This document shows positions 50,568 to 59,535 of a DNA stretch of 64,000 nt, piece after piece. Position 1 is the stretch's first letter. Every line of letters begins with the position of its first letter. A program made the position numbers and the translations under genes. Source of the stretch: Bdellovibrio sp. GT3 (lineage in GTDB: Bacteria > Bdellovibrionota > Bdellovibrionia > Bdellovibrionales > Bdellovibrionaceae); assembly GCF_037996765.1 (NCBI RefSeq), contig NZ_JBBNAD010000005.1, positions 218,001 to 282,000 of the forward strand, written 5' to 3'. The notes under the pieces were generated by a model. It made no database searches. It was given only the letters and a program-made list of their open reading frames with translations, and was not told where the DNA came from.

Positions 50568-52397
50568 TTAGGCCACTTTCTTTAGCACTTCACGTGCCAG
50601 ATGTTCTGCTTTAAAAGGTTTTTGAATAAACTTAACTGAATATCGATTTCGAAGTTCAGTGATCTCTGCACTTTCCGCATAACCACTGGAAAAAATAAAT
50701 TGCGCATCCGGAGCCACTTCACGCATGCGATGAAACGCCTCAATGCCGTTCATTTTTGGCATGATTGCATCCAGAATGATGATTTTATATTTTCCCGGAT
50801 TTGCGCAAAGCTCGGTCAAAGCCAGTTCACCATTTTCACACGCATTCACACTGGCACCATAGCGGCTTAAAATATCACTTCCCGCCCGGCGCATGGTTTC
50901 CTCGTCATCCGCCAGCAAAATTTCCTGTCCCAACAAAGATGTTCTCGACGGAATGGACATCCCCGATACCGGCGCTTCTTGATAGTAAACTTTCTTGGAG
51001 CGTGGGAAATACAGATGAAATACGGTTCCATGGCCCGGCTCAGAATATAAACCGACGGCACCTTTGTGATTTTTCATAATTCCATAAACCATCGACAAAC
51101 CAAGCCCCGTGCCGGAGCCCGCCTGCTTCGTGGTAAAGAATGGCTCAAATACTTTTTCCTGAATTTCTTTGGGAATCCCACAACCATTATCTTCGATGGA
51201 GAGGCGAACATAACTTCCCGGCGTAACGGATCTGTGCAGATTGCAATAGTCCAAATCCGCATCCACGTTGGTAGCCGTGATCAGGATTCTACCCCCAGCG
51301 GGCATCGCATCCTTGGCATTGACGGCCAAATTCATCACAACCTGAAAAATCTGGGTAGAGTCACCTTCGGTCGGCCATAAATTGCGATCAATCTTAATTG
51401 CCACACTTACTTTTTCATTCAAGGATGGCTCCAACAAAGCCACTGTTTCGGCGACGGTCTTTTCCAGATCCACGATCGTGTGCTCGTAGTTGCCTTTACG
51501 GGCAAATGCCAACAGCTTCTTGGTTAACTCAGCTCCACGTTCGGCGCTGCTTTCAATCACACTCAATGAACTGACCAGGTGTTCATCCTTGGCATAGTCC
51601 TCTTTTAACAAACTCGAATACGCCAGAATACCACCCAGCATATTATTGAAATCATGGGCCACACCGCTGGCCAGCTGTCCGATGGCCTCAAGCTTTTGTG
51701 ACTGCATCAACTGACGTTGAGTGACTTCAAGTTCCTCAGTTCGCTCTTTCACATTCTTTTCAACTTGTTCGTTCATCATCTCCAGCTGAACCTGACGCGC
51801 GGAAAGCTCTCTCATGGCTTTAAGTGTGTTCAAGCAACCTGGAACCAGAAAAGCCACTTCAAACAACACCCAACCCGTGTGCTCCATCCACTCCCAGTGG
51901 CTGACATTGGCAGTACCAAAGACCGACATCGGCCAATAAATCCCGCGCAGCAAATGATCCAAGGCGGCCACTGTCGCCGCAGTCATTATCACTTTCCAAT
52001 CCCGGTAAAAGGCCAGGAATGCAAGCGAACCAAAGATATGAAAGTGAGTTTCGACCCGTCCCCCCGTCAAATGAATCAACAGGGCAGACATCATCATTTG
52101 CGTCACTGCAATCACGTGTCTGGTGATGACCTCACCGGGACGAAGAATAACAAAGCTGCACGGAAGAAAAGTCAGCAAGCCACCAAGAATCAAAGCCGCC
52201 CAAACGTGAGGATGCAAAGTGCTGACACTGCCACTATACGACTTGGGAGTAAGAACCACAGCGCAACCAATGGCAAACAACCATTGCCCTAGCATCAGGT
52301 AAGAAAACAGACTATCCGTACGCAGTGCCACGTGAGTTCGCATCGCCGTAAAAATTTTCTCTGTCCGCTCTTCAGCAATTCTGTTTAGTTCTTCCAT
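50568..52397 (-). CDS. membrane hybrid histidine kinase
   Basis: 609 residues from ATG 52397. About six N-terminal membrane helices (residues 25-190) form the likely sensor, without a large periplasmic loop. A short coiled coil leads to a HisKA domain with the phospho-His in GVAHDFNNMLGGIL (about 245), the HATPase domain has VMNLAVNAKDAM (N box), DNGCGIPKEIQEKVFEPFFTTK (G1/F) and GTGLGLSMVYGI (G2), and the C-terminal receiver has LLADDEET, the phosphoacceptor in IIILDAIMPKMNG and KPF. Wedged between the thioredoxin-fold gene and a single-domain regulator, it probably reports a membrane or redox signal. Histidine kinases of this build have no defined ligand. Confidence 0.95.
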   Translation of the reverse strand: MEELNRIAEERTEKIFTAMRTHVALRTDSLFSYLMLGQWLFAIGCAVVLTPKSYSGSVSTLHPHVWAALILGGLLTFLPCSFVILRPGEVITRHVIAVTQMMMSALLIHLTGGRVETHFHIFGSLAFLAFYRDWKVIMTAATVAALDHLLRGIYWPMSVFGTANVSHWEWMEHTGWVLFEVAFLVPGCLNTLKAMRELSARQVQLEMMNEQVEKNVKERTEELEVTQRQLMQSQKLEAIGQLASGVAHDFNNMLGGILAYSSLLKEDYAKDEHLVSSLSVIESSAERGAELTKKLLAFARKGNYEHTIVDLEKTVAETVALLEPSLNEKVSVAIKIDRNLWPTEGDSTQIFQVVMNLAVNAKDAMPAGGRILITATNVDADLDYCNLHRSVTPGSYVRLSIEDNGCGIPKEIQEKVFEPFFTTKQAGSGTGLGLSMVYGIMKNHKGAVGLYSEPGHGTVFHLYFPRSKKVYYQEAPVSGMSIPSRTSLLGQEILLADDEETMRRAGSDILSRYGASVNACENGELALTELCANPGKYKIIILDAIMPKMNGIEAFHRMREVAPDAQFIFSSGYAESAEITELRNRYSVKFIQKPFKAEHLAREVLKKVA

Positions 52398-52405
52398 AAA
52401 TCTTT

Positions 52406-52984
52406 CTAAAGGTGACAACCAAAGGTGGGTGTTCTGGCAAACTGTGTTTTAATAAAAGGACCGGTGACGATTCGCTCAATTTGCAAGGCTCCCGGACTGG
52501 AACCTTCGTGTCCCCGGCTGATGGTGATTCCACCCTGAAAAAGCAAATTTCCCTCTGGGGCATACAATACCGTTTGCCCCGACGTCAGCGCCCCCATGGA
52601 GCGGGCTACGCTTCGATTCAAATCCGTTTTGACATCAATGTTTGCGATGGCCCGGGCTTGTTTTTCGATTTGCTGCCCATCAAATGAATCCTGGGGGTCG
52701 TAGGAAATAAAGACTTTCACTGCCATTTGCGTCCCGACTTTTTCCTTTAGTCTGGACAGTTCATTCAAGGTAGCTTGCGTGCAGGTACATTTGGGATGAG
52801 CAAAAACAAATAATGTTGGAACTTGTTTATCAAGATAGGTTTCCGACAAGGAGGACGGATAGCGATCCGGCGCATCTTGTTGCTCCCCAGGAGTGAAACT
52901 GAATTTTTCGAAGAGAAAAAATCCCGAGGTCAGAAGAGTTCCAGACAGGATCAAACTCAACATAGAGAGTTTCGATCGATTCAT
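52406..52984 (-). CDS. membrane-anchored thioredoxin-fold protein with CxC motif
   Basis: 192 residues. An N-terminal helix (about 7-27) anchors a periplasmic domain. VPTLFVFAHPKCTCTQATLNELSRL (about 55-80) has the thioredoxin beta-alpha-beta start with Cys-Thr-Cys instead of CxxC. Further on are VKVFISYDP and GALTSGQTVLYAPEGNLLFQGGITISRGHEGSSPG, where the GGIT-x-x-R-GHEG stretch is, as I recall, typical of a family annotated RedB-like that is often found next to hybrid histidine kinases. It precedes the kinase by eight bases. A redox input to the kinase is inferred from this arrangement. Confidence 0.8.
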   Translation of the reverse strand: MNRSKLSMLSLILSGTLLTSGFFLFEKFSFTPGEQQDAPDRYPSSLSETYLDKQVPTLFVFAHPKCTCTQATLNELSRLKEKVGTQMAVKVFISYDPQDSFDGQQIEKQARAIANIDVKTDLNRSVARSMGALTSGQTVLYAPEGNLLFQGGITISRGHEGSSPGALQIERIVTGPFIKTQFARTPTFGCHL

Positions 52985-53079
52985 AGTGATTTACTTTTCG
53001 GTGATTATTACCAAATCTTAATTCACTTTTAATTATTTTTTGACTGGCCATCCTGGAGGATTAAGCGGACCCCTGCGCA

Positions 53080-55020
53080 CTACGCAGATTTATTCAACTC
53101 GTTTAATTTTTCTGACACGAAATGATCCACCATCTTTTGATAGCGGGCATGCAGAGATAAAGCCGTAACGTCTTTTGCAATCAATTGCACCAAACGCAGG
53201 TCTTCCTCGGTAAAAGGTGAGACTCCACGCTTATCTGAAAACGTCATCACTCCTAAAATCTCATTTCCCATTACCAATGGACACAGCAAACATGAGCGAG
53301 TTCGATATTCGTTGGATTTAATATGAGCCCGTTCTTCATCTGTGATGCGGTCCTCTTTTTTGAAATCGTCCACCAGCAAAGGACTGCGGGTTTTCATCAC
53401 CCGTCCGATCAGACCGTGACTTGGATCAACAGTCAGCGCGACTTCTTTCAATTTATTGGTCGGCCCATAGATCGCCTGCGCATGAAGCAAAGGATCATTG
53501 CCTTTTAAATCCACCAGATAAATCGTGGAACGTTCGGCATTCAGGTGTGAGCAGATAATGTCCTGCATGTTCGACAGTTTTTCATCATAGGAATCAGCGC
53601 CAGAAACAATATTCGTAACCTTTTGCAGAACCTGAATGGAGTTCAAACTTTTCAAATTGGATCTTTCATGGCTGGCATAACCAAAGATCGTGTAGACCGC
53701 AAAGAACAACGGGAATCCCACAGGAAAGAAATTATCCAAAACCTGCGCGGTCGGGCCATCGATCCACGCTGGGTTTGTTTTCATATAAATTTCCGCAGTC
53801 GCAACGATACCAAATATCAATCTGCGGAAATCATGAACCGGAACACCTGCACGGTGGCGAAGACTGGTTAATACGACCACCGCCAAGTATAATGTCGCTG
53901 CGACTGAAATCGCAGTAGTAATCCAACTTAGACTGGCACTTTCAGCTGCTGGCACGAAGAACAATGCGGTAAACACCACACCAGCCAGGATAAAGTTTGC
54001 TGCCATCTCGACATGTCTTTTTGATTTCTCCAACGCTTCCAAAGCAACAAACGGCAACGCCACAAGGCCCGCAGACAACAGACTGATTGTCTGCATTGCA
54101 TGCTCACTAAACCCGGTGACCTCCACCGGAACTCTTTCAACCAAACTTAGGCTGCCGATTGAAAACACCGTGGACAGGTAAATTAACCGACGATCCTGTG
54201 GAGTGAAAAGCCACAGTCCACAAGTTGCCACTGCAAAGAGTGGATTCAGTACAATCAGGTTTTTCCAACTTGCCACAAAATGAAGTAAGGCCGTTGGATT
54301 AGTAAGCCCACCCTTGGGCACCAGGAACACGGCCCAAATAAAAAATCCTGCAATCACCAGAAATGACAAACTTGCGATCATCAAACTGTTTTGCAGGGTG
54401 ATTTTCTGAGGCAGCCACTTTTGCAAGTGGGACTGAATAGAATTGTTATCCCGTATATTGAGCCAAGGCAGATCAATCGAGTAACTGACAACCGGCTTTT
54501 TAATATTTTTAAGTTTTCTCTCTTTGATGGGAGTGAATTTCAAATCAATCTTGTCACTAATCTGATCCACAACTTGCTGACTAATGCAAATTCCGCCAGG
54601 AGGAGCCAGTTTTTCCAGGCGTGACGAAACATTCACATCGTTTCCGAACGCATCTTCCTCGGTCGCAATAAAATCACAAAGATGGATGCCGATTCTAATC
54701 TGGAATCTTTCATCCACCATTCCGCCCAGATTTCTTTGATAGAGCTGGGATTGAATGTCGTAGGCGCACTTTACAGCTTCAAGGACGCTGGGAAACTCAA
54801 TAAAAAATCCATCCCCCAAAGTTTTGATCTCACGACCACCATAGGATGGAAAGATCTCTCGCAGAATGTTGGTTTTCTCGCCCAGTAACTTCATCGCCAA
54901 AGCTTCATTGCGATGAAATATAGCGCTATACCCCACAATGTCCGTGAACATCAAAGCGGCCAACCGACGACGATCAACAGCGGGACTGAATTTTACAAAG
55001 GACCTGGTGGATAATGGCAT
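53080..55020 (-). CDS. class III adenylate/guanylate cyclase with membrane region and GAF domain
   Basis: 646 residues. The cyclase domain is N-terminal (about 17-190): metal Asp in MFTDIVGYSA, KTLGDGFFIEF with the second Asp, and GNDVNVSSRLEKLA with the transition-state Asn/Arg, so it looks active. About seven membrane helices follow (215-430), then a coiled linker (445-475) and a GAF domain (475-635; ERSTIYLVDLKGNDPLL, GLIGRVMKTRSPLLVDDF, SCLLCPLVMGNEILGVMTFSD). Cyclases usually carry sensory parts in front; here the order is reversed. The start lies behind a TCCGA/TCGGA dyad without a clear ribosome-binding site. Confidence 0.93.
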   Translation of the reverse strand: MPLSTRSFVKFSPAVDRRRLAALMFTDIVGYSAIFHRNEALAMKLLGEKTNILREIFPSYGGREIKTLGDGFFIEFPSVLEAVKCAYDIQSQLYQRNLGGMVDERFQIRIGIHLCDFIATEEDAFGNDVNVSSRLEKLAPPGGICISQQVVDQISDKIDLKFTPIKERKLKNIKKPVVSYSIDLPWLNIRDNNSIQSHLQKWLPQKITLQNSLMIASLSFLVIAGFFIWAVFLVPKGGLTNPTALLHFVASWKNLIVLNPLFAVATCGLWLFTPQDRRLIYLSTVFSIGSLSLVERVPVEVTGFSEHAMQTISLLSAGLVALPFVALEALEKSKRHVEMAANFILAGVVFTALFFVPAAESASLSWITTAISVAATLYLAVVVLTSLRHRAGVPVHDFRRLIFGIVATAEIYMKTNPAWIDGPTAQVLDNFFPVGFPLFFAVYTIFGYASHERSNLKSLNSIQVLQKVTNIVSGADSYDEKLSNMQDIICSHLNAERSTIYLVDLKGNDPLLHAQAIYGPTNKLKEVALTVDPSHGLIGRVMKTRSPLLVDDFKKEDRITDEERAHIKSNEYRTRSCLLCPLVMGNEILGVMTFSDKRGVSPFTEEDLRLVQLIAKDVTALSLHARYQKMVDHFVSEKLNELNKSA

Positions 55021-55082
55021 TCCGAAAATATCGGAGGAAAGTTTATTTCCTTAACTCGCAGAAATACGAGGAAACTCCGAAC

Positions 55083-55943
55083 TCATGGCTGAACTGGCAC
55101 TTCCGTTCGACGAGATGTGAGAGAACTTCCACAAGATGCGACCATCACGAATAGAATCGCAAGCCACTGAATACTTGATAGTTCCTCACTTAAAAAAACT
55201 AGTCCCATCATTGCGGCCACGGCTGGCTCCAGACTCATCAATACACCGAAAGTTTTGGAGGGAATTCGTCTTAATGCGATCATTTCTAGTGAAAATGGAA
55301 TTGCGCCCGACAACACTGCCATGGCCAAAATATTAATCCACAACACTCCTGTATAAGTGGACAATGCAAAGTGTGGAATTGCCGGCAAAACGACCGTCAA
55401 GGAAGCCACCGTCAGTCCCATAGCGGTGGCAGCCCCGCCGGGAATTCTTGCCCCGACTTTTTTGGCCATAACGATGTAAATTCCCCAGAATGCTCCAGCG
55501 ACCAACGCCAGAATCACGCCCGAGATGTCTATGCTTTGAGAAAAATCGGAATGCGGCAGGATCAGAGCAATCCCCAACAGTGCAAACAACACCCACAGAC
55601 CATCGATCCATTTTTTGGAACCAAGAATTGCCACTGCCAAAGGCCCCGTAAACTCCAAGGCTACGGCAATGCCCAGTGGAATTTTTTGAATCGCAAGATA
55701 GAAGGTCATATTCATGCAACCCAGACAAACACCATACAGCGCGACAATACCCAGAGTGCTGCGGGAATAACGCTGCATCCAAGGTCTATAGATTATCAAA
55801 AGAATGAGAGCAGAAATGCTGGCGCGCCAAAATGTTGCCGCCTGCGGACCGATCAACGGAAAGAGCTGCTTGGCAAAGCTTGCGCCACCCTGTACTGACA
55901 AGATGGCGATAAAGACACAAAGTATAGCGACTAACTTCTCCAT
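55083..55943 (-). CDS. EamA-family transporter (RhtA-like exporter)
   Basis: 286 residues, ten hydrophobic helices in two EamA repeats. RhtA-type members export threonine, homoserine or other amino acids. Features such as QGGASFAKQLFPLIGPQAATFWRA, IPLGIAVALEFTGPLAVAI, AGAFWGIYIVMAKKVG and SGAIPFSLEMIALRRIPSKTFGVLMSLEPAVAAMMGLVFLSE match the RhtA/YdcZ branch. The ATG lies inside the 3' end of the methylglutaconyl-CoA hydratase gene (13-base overlap), so it is the tail of that operon; export of branched-chain amino acids or their acids would fit but is a guess. Confidence 0.92.
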   Translation of the reverse strand: MEKLVAILCVFIAILSVQGGASFAKQLFPLIGPQAATFWRASISALILLIIYRPWMQRYSRSTLGIVALYGVCLGCMNMTFYLAIQKIPLGIAVALEFTGPLAVAILGSKKWIDGLWVLFALLGIALILPHSDFSQSIDISGVILALVAGAFWGIYIVMAKKVGARIPGGAATAMGLTVASLTVVLPAIPHFALSTYTGVLWINILAMAVLSGAIPFSLEMIALRRIPSKTFGVLMSLEPAVAAMMGLVFLSEELSSIQWLAILFVMVASCGSSLTSRRTEVPVQP

Positions 55944-56707
55944 GAAGGTTCGCGTTTTTCCAGGAAGGACTTCAAACCTTCCTGACCTTCATCGCTGGCA
56001 CGACGTTCAGCGATCAAATGTGTTGTGCGATCCCGCAGCTGCTCCCAAGTCAGATTTGCAATATCGTTTAATAGTCTTTTGGTTTCACGAACAGCTTCCG
56101 GTCCCACCTGTCTGTAGTTGGCCAAAACTTTTTGCAAAGCCGTGTGACCCTCTCCTGCAGGAACAACTTCAGTGACCAGCCCCGCTTGTTGGGCGATATG
56201 GGGATTAAAGACCGCACCTGACAACATCAATGGACGAACTTTACCCGCCACAGCTTTTCTTTGCACAAACGCGCTGATAACCGCGGGCGCAATTCCAAGT
56301 TTCACTTCACTGAAGCAAAATTGAGTGCCCTCTTCGGCGATAACCTCGTCACAAACTGCAACAAGCCCCAAAGCGCCGCCAAAAGCAGCACCATGAATTA
56401 AACCGATAACCGGCAACGAGCATTTCGCCATAGTTTCAAACATCGCAAACAACAACAAAGAGTCTTCACGGTTTTGATGATAAGAAAAATTCACCATTTC
56501 TCTCATCCAGTTCAAATCCGCACCGGCACAGAAGGATTTGCCTTCACCCTGCAAAACAACCGCGCGCAAATCGTGGCGTTTGTTCAGTTGATGAAACGTC
56601 TCCGTGATCTGCGCAATCATTTCCGGATTGAAGGCATTGCGCACATCGGGCCTGTTCAATTTCACATAGGCCACATGATCCATTTCAACAACATTTAAGA
56701 AAGACAT
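55931..56707 (-). CDS. liuC: enoyl-CoA hydratase family, probable methylglutaconyl-CoA hydratase
   Basis: 258 residues from ATG 56707; the frame is open upstream but overlaps the carboxyltransferase gene. Crotonase fold: oxyanion-hole segments GKSFCAGADLNWM (about 63-75) and HGAAFGGALGLVAVCDEV, with the Glu in FCFSEVKLGIAPAVIS. The GADLNWM wording is typical of methylglutaconyl-CoA hydratases, which hydrate the product of methylcrotonyl-CoA carboxylase to HMG-CoA. Position seven bases after the carboxyltransferase gene and presence of HMG-CoA lyase nearby support that reaction. Confidence 0.9.
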   Translation of the reverse strand: MSFLNVVEMDHVAYVKLNRPDVRNAFNPEMIAQITETFHQLNKRHDLRAVVLQGEGKSFCAGADLNWMREMVNFSYHQNREDSLLLFAMFETMAKCSLPVIGLIHGAAFGGALGLVAVCDEVIAEEGTQFCFSEVKLGIAPAVISAFVQRKAVAGKVRPLMLSGAVFNPHIAQQAGLVTEVVPAGEGHTALQKVLANYRQVGPEAVRETKRLLNDIANLTWEQLRDRTTHLIAERRASDEGQEGLKSFLEKREPSWRS

Positions 56708-56714
56708 CCAGGAC

Positions 56715-58322
56715 CTACATTCTGAATACGCCTTGGGATTTTTCTCCCCAAGACTTGTTAAGACTCGCAGCAATTCCCAGCGCCAACACTCGACGCGTAT
56801 CTGCCGGATCGATGATGCCATCGTCCCACAAACGAGCGGAAGAATAATACGCTGAACTTTCATGCTCATACTTTTCAAGCGTCGGACGTTTGAACTCCGC
56901 CTGATCGTCAGCACTCATCGACTGACCTTTCGCCGCCAATTGATCCAACTTCACAGTCAGAAGAACGTTGGCCGCCTGTTCACCACCCATCACGCTGATT
57001 TTGGCATTGGGCCACATCCACAACTGACGAGGCTGGTAAGCACGACCACACATTCCGTAGTTGCCGGCACCATAGGAGCCACCAATCACCACCGTGAATT
57101 TTGGTACGTGAGCGTTGGAAACAGCCATAACCATTTTAGCTCCGTGTTTCGCGATACCTTCGTTTTCGTACTTCTTACCAACCATGAAGCCGGTAATGTT
57201 TTGCAGGAATATCAAAGGTACTTCACGCTGTTCACAAAGCTCAATAAAGTGAGCGGCTTTTTGCGCACTCTCAGAGAATAGCACGCCATTGTTCGCAATA
57301 ATTCCGACTGGCATTCCGTAAATATGTGCAAAACCAGTGACCAGAGTTTTTCCGTACAAAGCTTTGAACTCATGGAAACGGGAACCATCCACCAGGCGCG
57401 CAATGATTTCACGCACATCAAATGGCACGCGGGAATCTTTTGGAATCACGCCATAAATTTCCTGAGAATCAAACAGAGGTTCTTCCACTGGCAGGATCTG
57501 CATCGTCACGGTTTTTTTATGATTCAAATGAGCCACGATGGAACGAGTGATCTCGACCGCATGTTCGTCATCTTCAGCAAAGTGATCAGTCACACCGGAA
57601 TTTTCACAGTGAACCTTGGCACCACCCAACTCCTGCGCATCGACAACTTCCCCAGTTGCCGCCTTCACCAATGGAGGACCACCCAGGAAGATCGTGCCGT
57701 TTTCTTTTACGATAACTGTCTCATCACTCATGGCGGGAACATATGCTCCGCCTGCAGTACAGGAACCCATCACCACAGCAATTTGCGGGATACCCGCAGC
57801 CGACATACGAGCTTGATTATAGAAAATACGACCGAAGTGATCGCGATCTGGGAACACATCCGCCTGCATTGGCAGGAAGGCACCGCCGGAATCGACAAGG
57901 TAAATACAAGGCAATCCATTTTCAAAAGCGATTTCCTGTGCACGCAAATGCTTTTTCACGGTCATCGGGAAATACGTGCCGCCCTTTACAGTGGCATCAT
58001 TCGCAACGATCACACATTCGGTTCCATGAATCACACCAATGCCGGTGATTACACCAGCACCAGGAGCCTGACCTTCATACATGTCCCAAGCAGCCAGAGT
58101 TGAAAACTCCAAAAACGCAGTGCCACCATCTACCAGGGCTTCGATACGCTCACGTGCCGTCATTTTACCACGGGCTTTATGCTTTTTGGTCGCGTCAGCG
58201 CCGCCGCCCTGTTTGACCAGCTCAACTCTTTCTCTCCATTGACCGACGACATTCATCATCGCATCACGGTTCGCTTTAAAATCAGAGGAGTTTACATCAA
58301 TGTGACTATCAAGAACTTCCAT
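56715..58322 (-). CDS. liuB: carboxyltransferase subunit, probable methylcrotonyl-CoA carboxylase beta
   Basis: 535 residues. It moves CO2 from biotin to the acyl-CoA. N-terminal half: [92 protein letters not shown]-terminal half: LFLQN-type [53 protein letters not shown] and SVMGGEQAA. These blocks match methylcrotonyl-CoA carboxylase beta better than propionyl-CoA carboxylase beta (the GxxxPM-ADVFPD and YGMCGRAY wording). AAAGG precedes the ATG. It follows the thioesterase-like gene by eight bases. Confidence 0.95.
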   Translation of the reverse strand: MEVLDSHIDVNSSDFKANRDAMMNVVGQWRERVELVKQGGGADATKKHKARGKMTARERIEALVDGGTAFLEFSTLAAWDMYEGQAPGAGVITGIGVIHGTECVIVANDATVKGGTYFPMTVKKHLRAQEIAFENGLPCIYLVDSGGAFLPMQADVFPDRDHFGRIFYNQARMSAAGIPQIAVVMGSCTAGGAYVPAMSDETVIVKENGTIFLGGPPLVKAATGEVVDAQELGGAKVHCENSGVTDHFAEDDEHAVEITRSIVAHLNHKKTVTMQILPVEEPLFDSQEIYGVIPKDSRVPFDVREIIARLVDGSRFHEFKALYGKTLVTGFAHIYGMPVGIIANNGVLFSESAQKAAHFIELCEQREVPLIFLQNITGFMVGKKYENEGIAKHGAKMVMAVSNAHVPKFTVVIGGSYGAGNYGMCGRAYQPRQLWMWPNAKISVMGGEQAANVLLTVKLDQLAAKGQSMSADDQAEFKRPTLEKYEHESSAYYSSARLWDDGIIDPADTRRVLALGIAASLNKSWGEKSQGVFRM

Positions 58323-58330
58323 AGGACCTT

Positions 58331-58966
58331 TTACTCCACATGCCCGGACAACGCCGGCGTGTGCTTTAGTTTTAATTGCAGTTGCACAGAACCCACCGCC
58401 TGATCATTCTCGTCAAAAACTTGAACGTCAGCTGTGGTTGCGGATTCGCGGCGATCCCTAAGGTCCGCCAAAACCACCTCACGGATGTTTTCCGCAAGCT
58501 CCATACGCAATCTGCACTCACCTGTTTGCACTTTAAAAAACTCAGATTCAATTCGCGTAACAGCAATCTCGAAATTTCCCAAAGGGGCATGACGCATCCA
58601 CAGAATCTTTACCGCCTCGATGGCAGCACTTAAAAGTGCTCCCTCGTGCATTTGTTTAAGCTCATTCATATTTCGGGTGCGAGCTGGAATCACGATTTCA
58701 ATCTGCGTGTCTTTCAGACGGGAAATTCTTAAACCCATTCCGGCTGAAAAAGGTCTAACGATATCAAGCGCATAACCCAGCGCAGCATGAGACACCTTAG
58801 GAGAGACCTCCTCCAACAGTGCTGCCAGGTCAGCGGCACTCAAGCGAATTCCGCGGTCTTCCAACTGAGTTTTCAGGCCATCTTTGGCCTGCTGAAGCTG
58901 CTGACGCAGACTTTGTTCAAGCTCAATTCCCTTAGACATTAAGATTGTCAGCCATTGTTGGTTCAT
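58331..58966 (-). CDS. hotdog-fold thioesterase-like protein (DUF4442 type)
   Basis: 211 residues, cytoplasmic. After a helical N-terminus (about 1-60), residues 65-205 show the DUF4442/PaaI-like hotdog pattern: [60 protein letters not shown], then [24 protein letters not shown]. The N-M-N-E-x-x-x-M-H-E-G-A stretch is the usual thioesterase helix with possible catalytic Asn/His/Glu. Position as first gene before the carboxyltransferase suggests removal of CoA from stalled leucine-pathway acyl-CoAs; this is inferred. AAAGGA precedes the ATG. Confidence 0.82.
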   Translation of the reverse strand: MNQQWLTILMSKGIELEQSLRQQLQQAKDGLKTQLEDRGIRLSAADLAALLEEVSPKVSHAALGYALDIVRPFSAGMGLRISRLKDTQIEIVIPARTRNMNELKQMHEGALLSAAIEAVKILWMRHAPLGNFEIAVTRIESEFFKVQTGECRLRMELAENIREVVLADLRDRRESATTADVQVFDENDQAVGSVQLQLKLKHTPALSGHVE

Positions 58967-59049
58967 GAGATATCCTTTTCCCTAAGAGTATTGAAAAATC
59001 TAAGATATCATGCTCCGATAAAGACTCGAATTTATCAAAAGGAATCGGA

Positions 59050-59535
59050 ATGAAGAAAATTGTAAGCGTCATCGTTTTCGTTGCAGCTTTGGTTTGGACT
59101 TGGAACGTGATTCACACAAATGAAGCTATTGGTTTCGAGACGCACGCTGGCATCCAAACAAAACTGGCTGAGCTCATTACCAACACTCTTGCGGCTAAAA
59201 AACCAAACGCAAAAGAATTGCGCATTGATAAACTTTGGACTGAGTCTATGAACGACAACAAAGTTCGCGCGGTTTTCTCTTACAAATTTATTGAAATCAG
59301 CGAATCCGGCGAATCACTTGAACAAGTGATCGAAGGCGAAGCCATTCTTCACCGTGAACCAACTGAAGACAAAACTGACAAATGGACTTTGCAATCTGTT
59401 AAAACGACGAATGATATCGTTATTTTCTCTGAAGGTTCCACTGTCACTCCAGGTCCGGATGCACCAGCTGAAGGAACTCCTGAAGCTTCTCCAACTGCTT
59501 CTCCGGCTCCGACTGCAAGTCCTGAAAAACACTAA
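59050..59535 (+). CDS. membrane-anchored periplasmic protein with proline/serine-rich tail
   Basis: 161 residues. An N-terminal helix (about 3-20) is followed by a periplasmic domain of about 100 residues (NTLAAKKPNAKELRIDKLWTESMNDNKVRAVFSYKFIEISESGE...VIEGEAILHREPT...WTLQSVKTTNDIVIF) with the look of a small NTF2- or cystatin-like fold, and a tail of repeated TASPAPTASP-type units. No family assigned. Its stop overlaps the next ATG by one base (TAATG), so it is coupled to the methyltransferase gene. Confidence 0.78.
   Translation: MKKIVSVIVFVAALVWTWNVIHTNEAIGFETHAGIQTKLAELITNTLAAKKPNAKELRIDKLWTESMNDNKVRAVFSYKFIEISESGESLEQVIEGEAILHREPTEDKTDKWTLQSVKTTNDIVIFSEGSTVTPGPDAPAEGTPEASPTASPAPTASPEKH

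Noticed and set aside
57324-58103. 259-codon plus-strand frame.
   Set aside because: Lies wholly antisense to the well-conserved carboxyltransferase gene; a shadow of its codon use.
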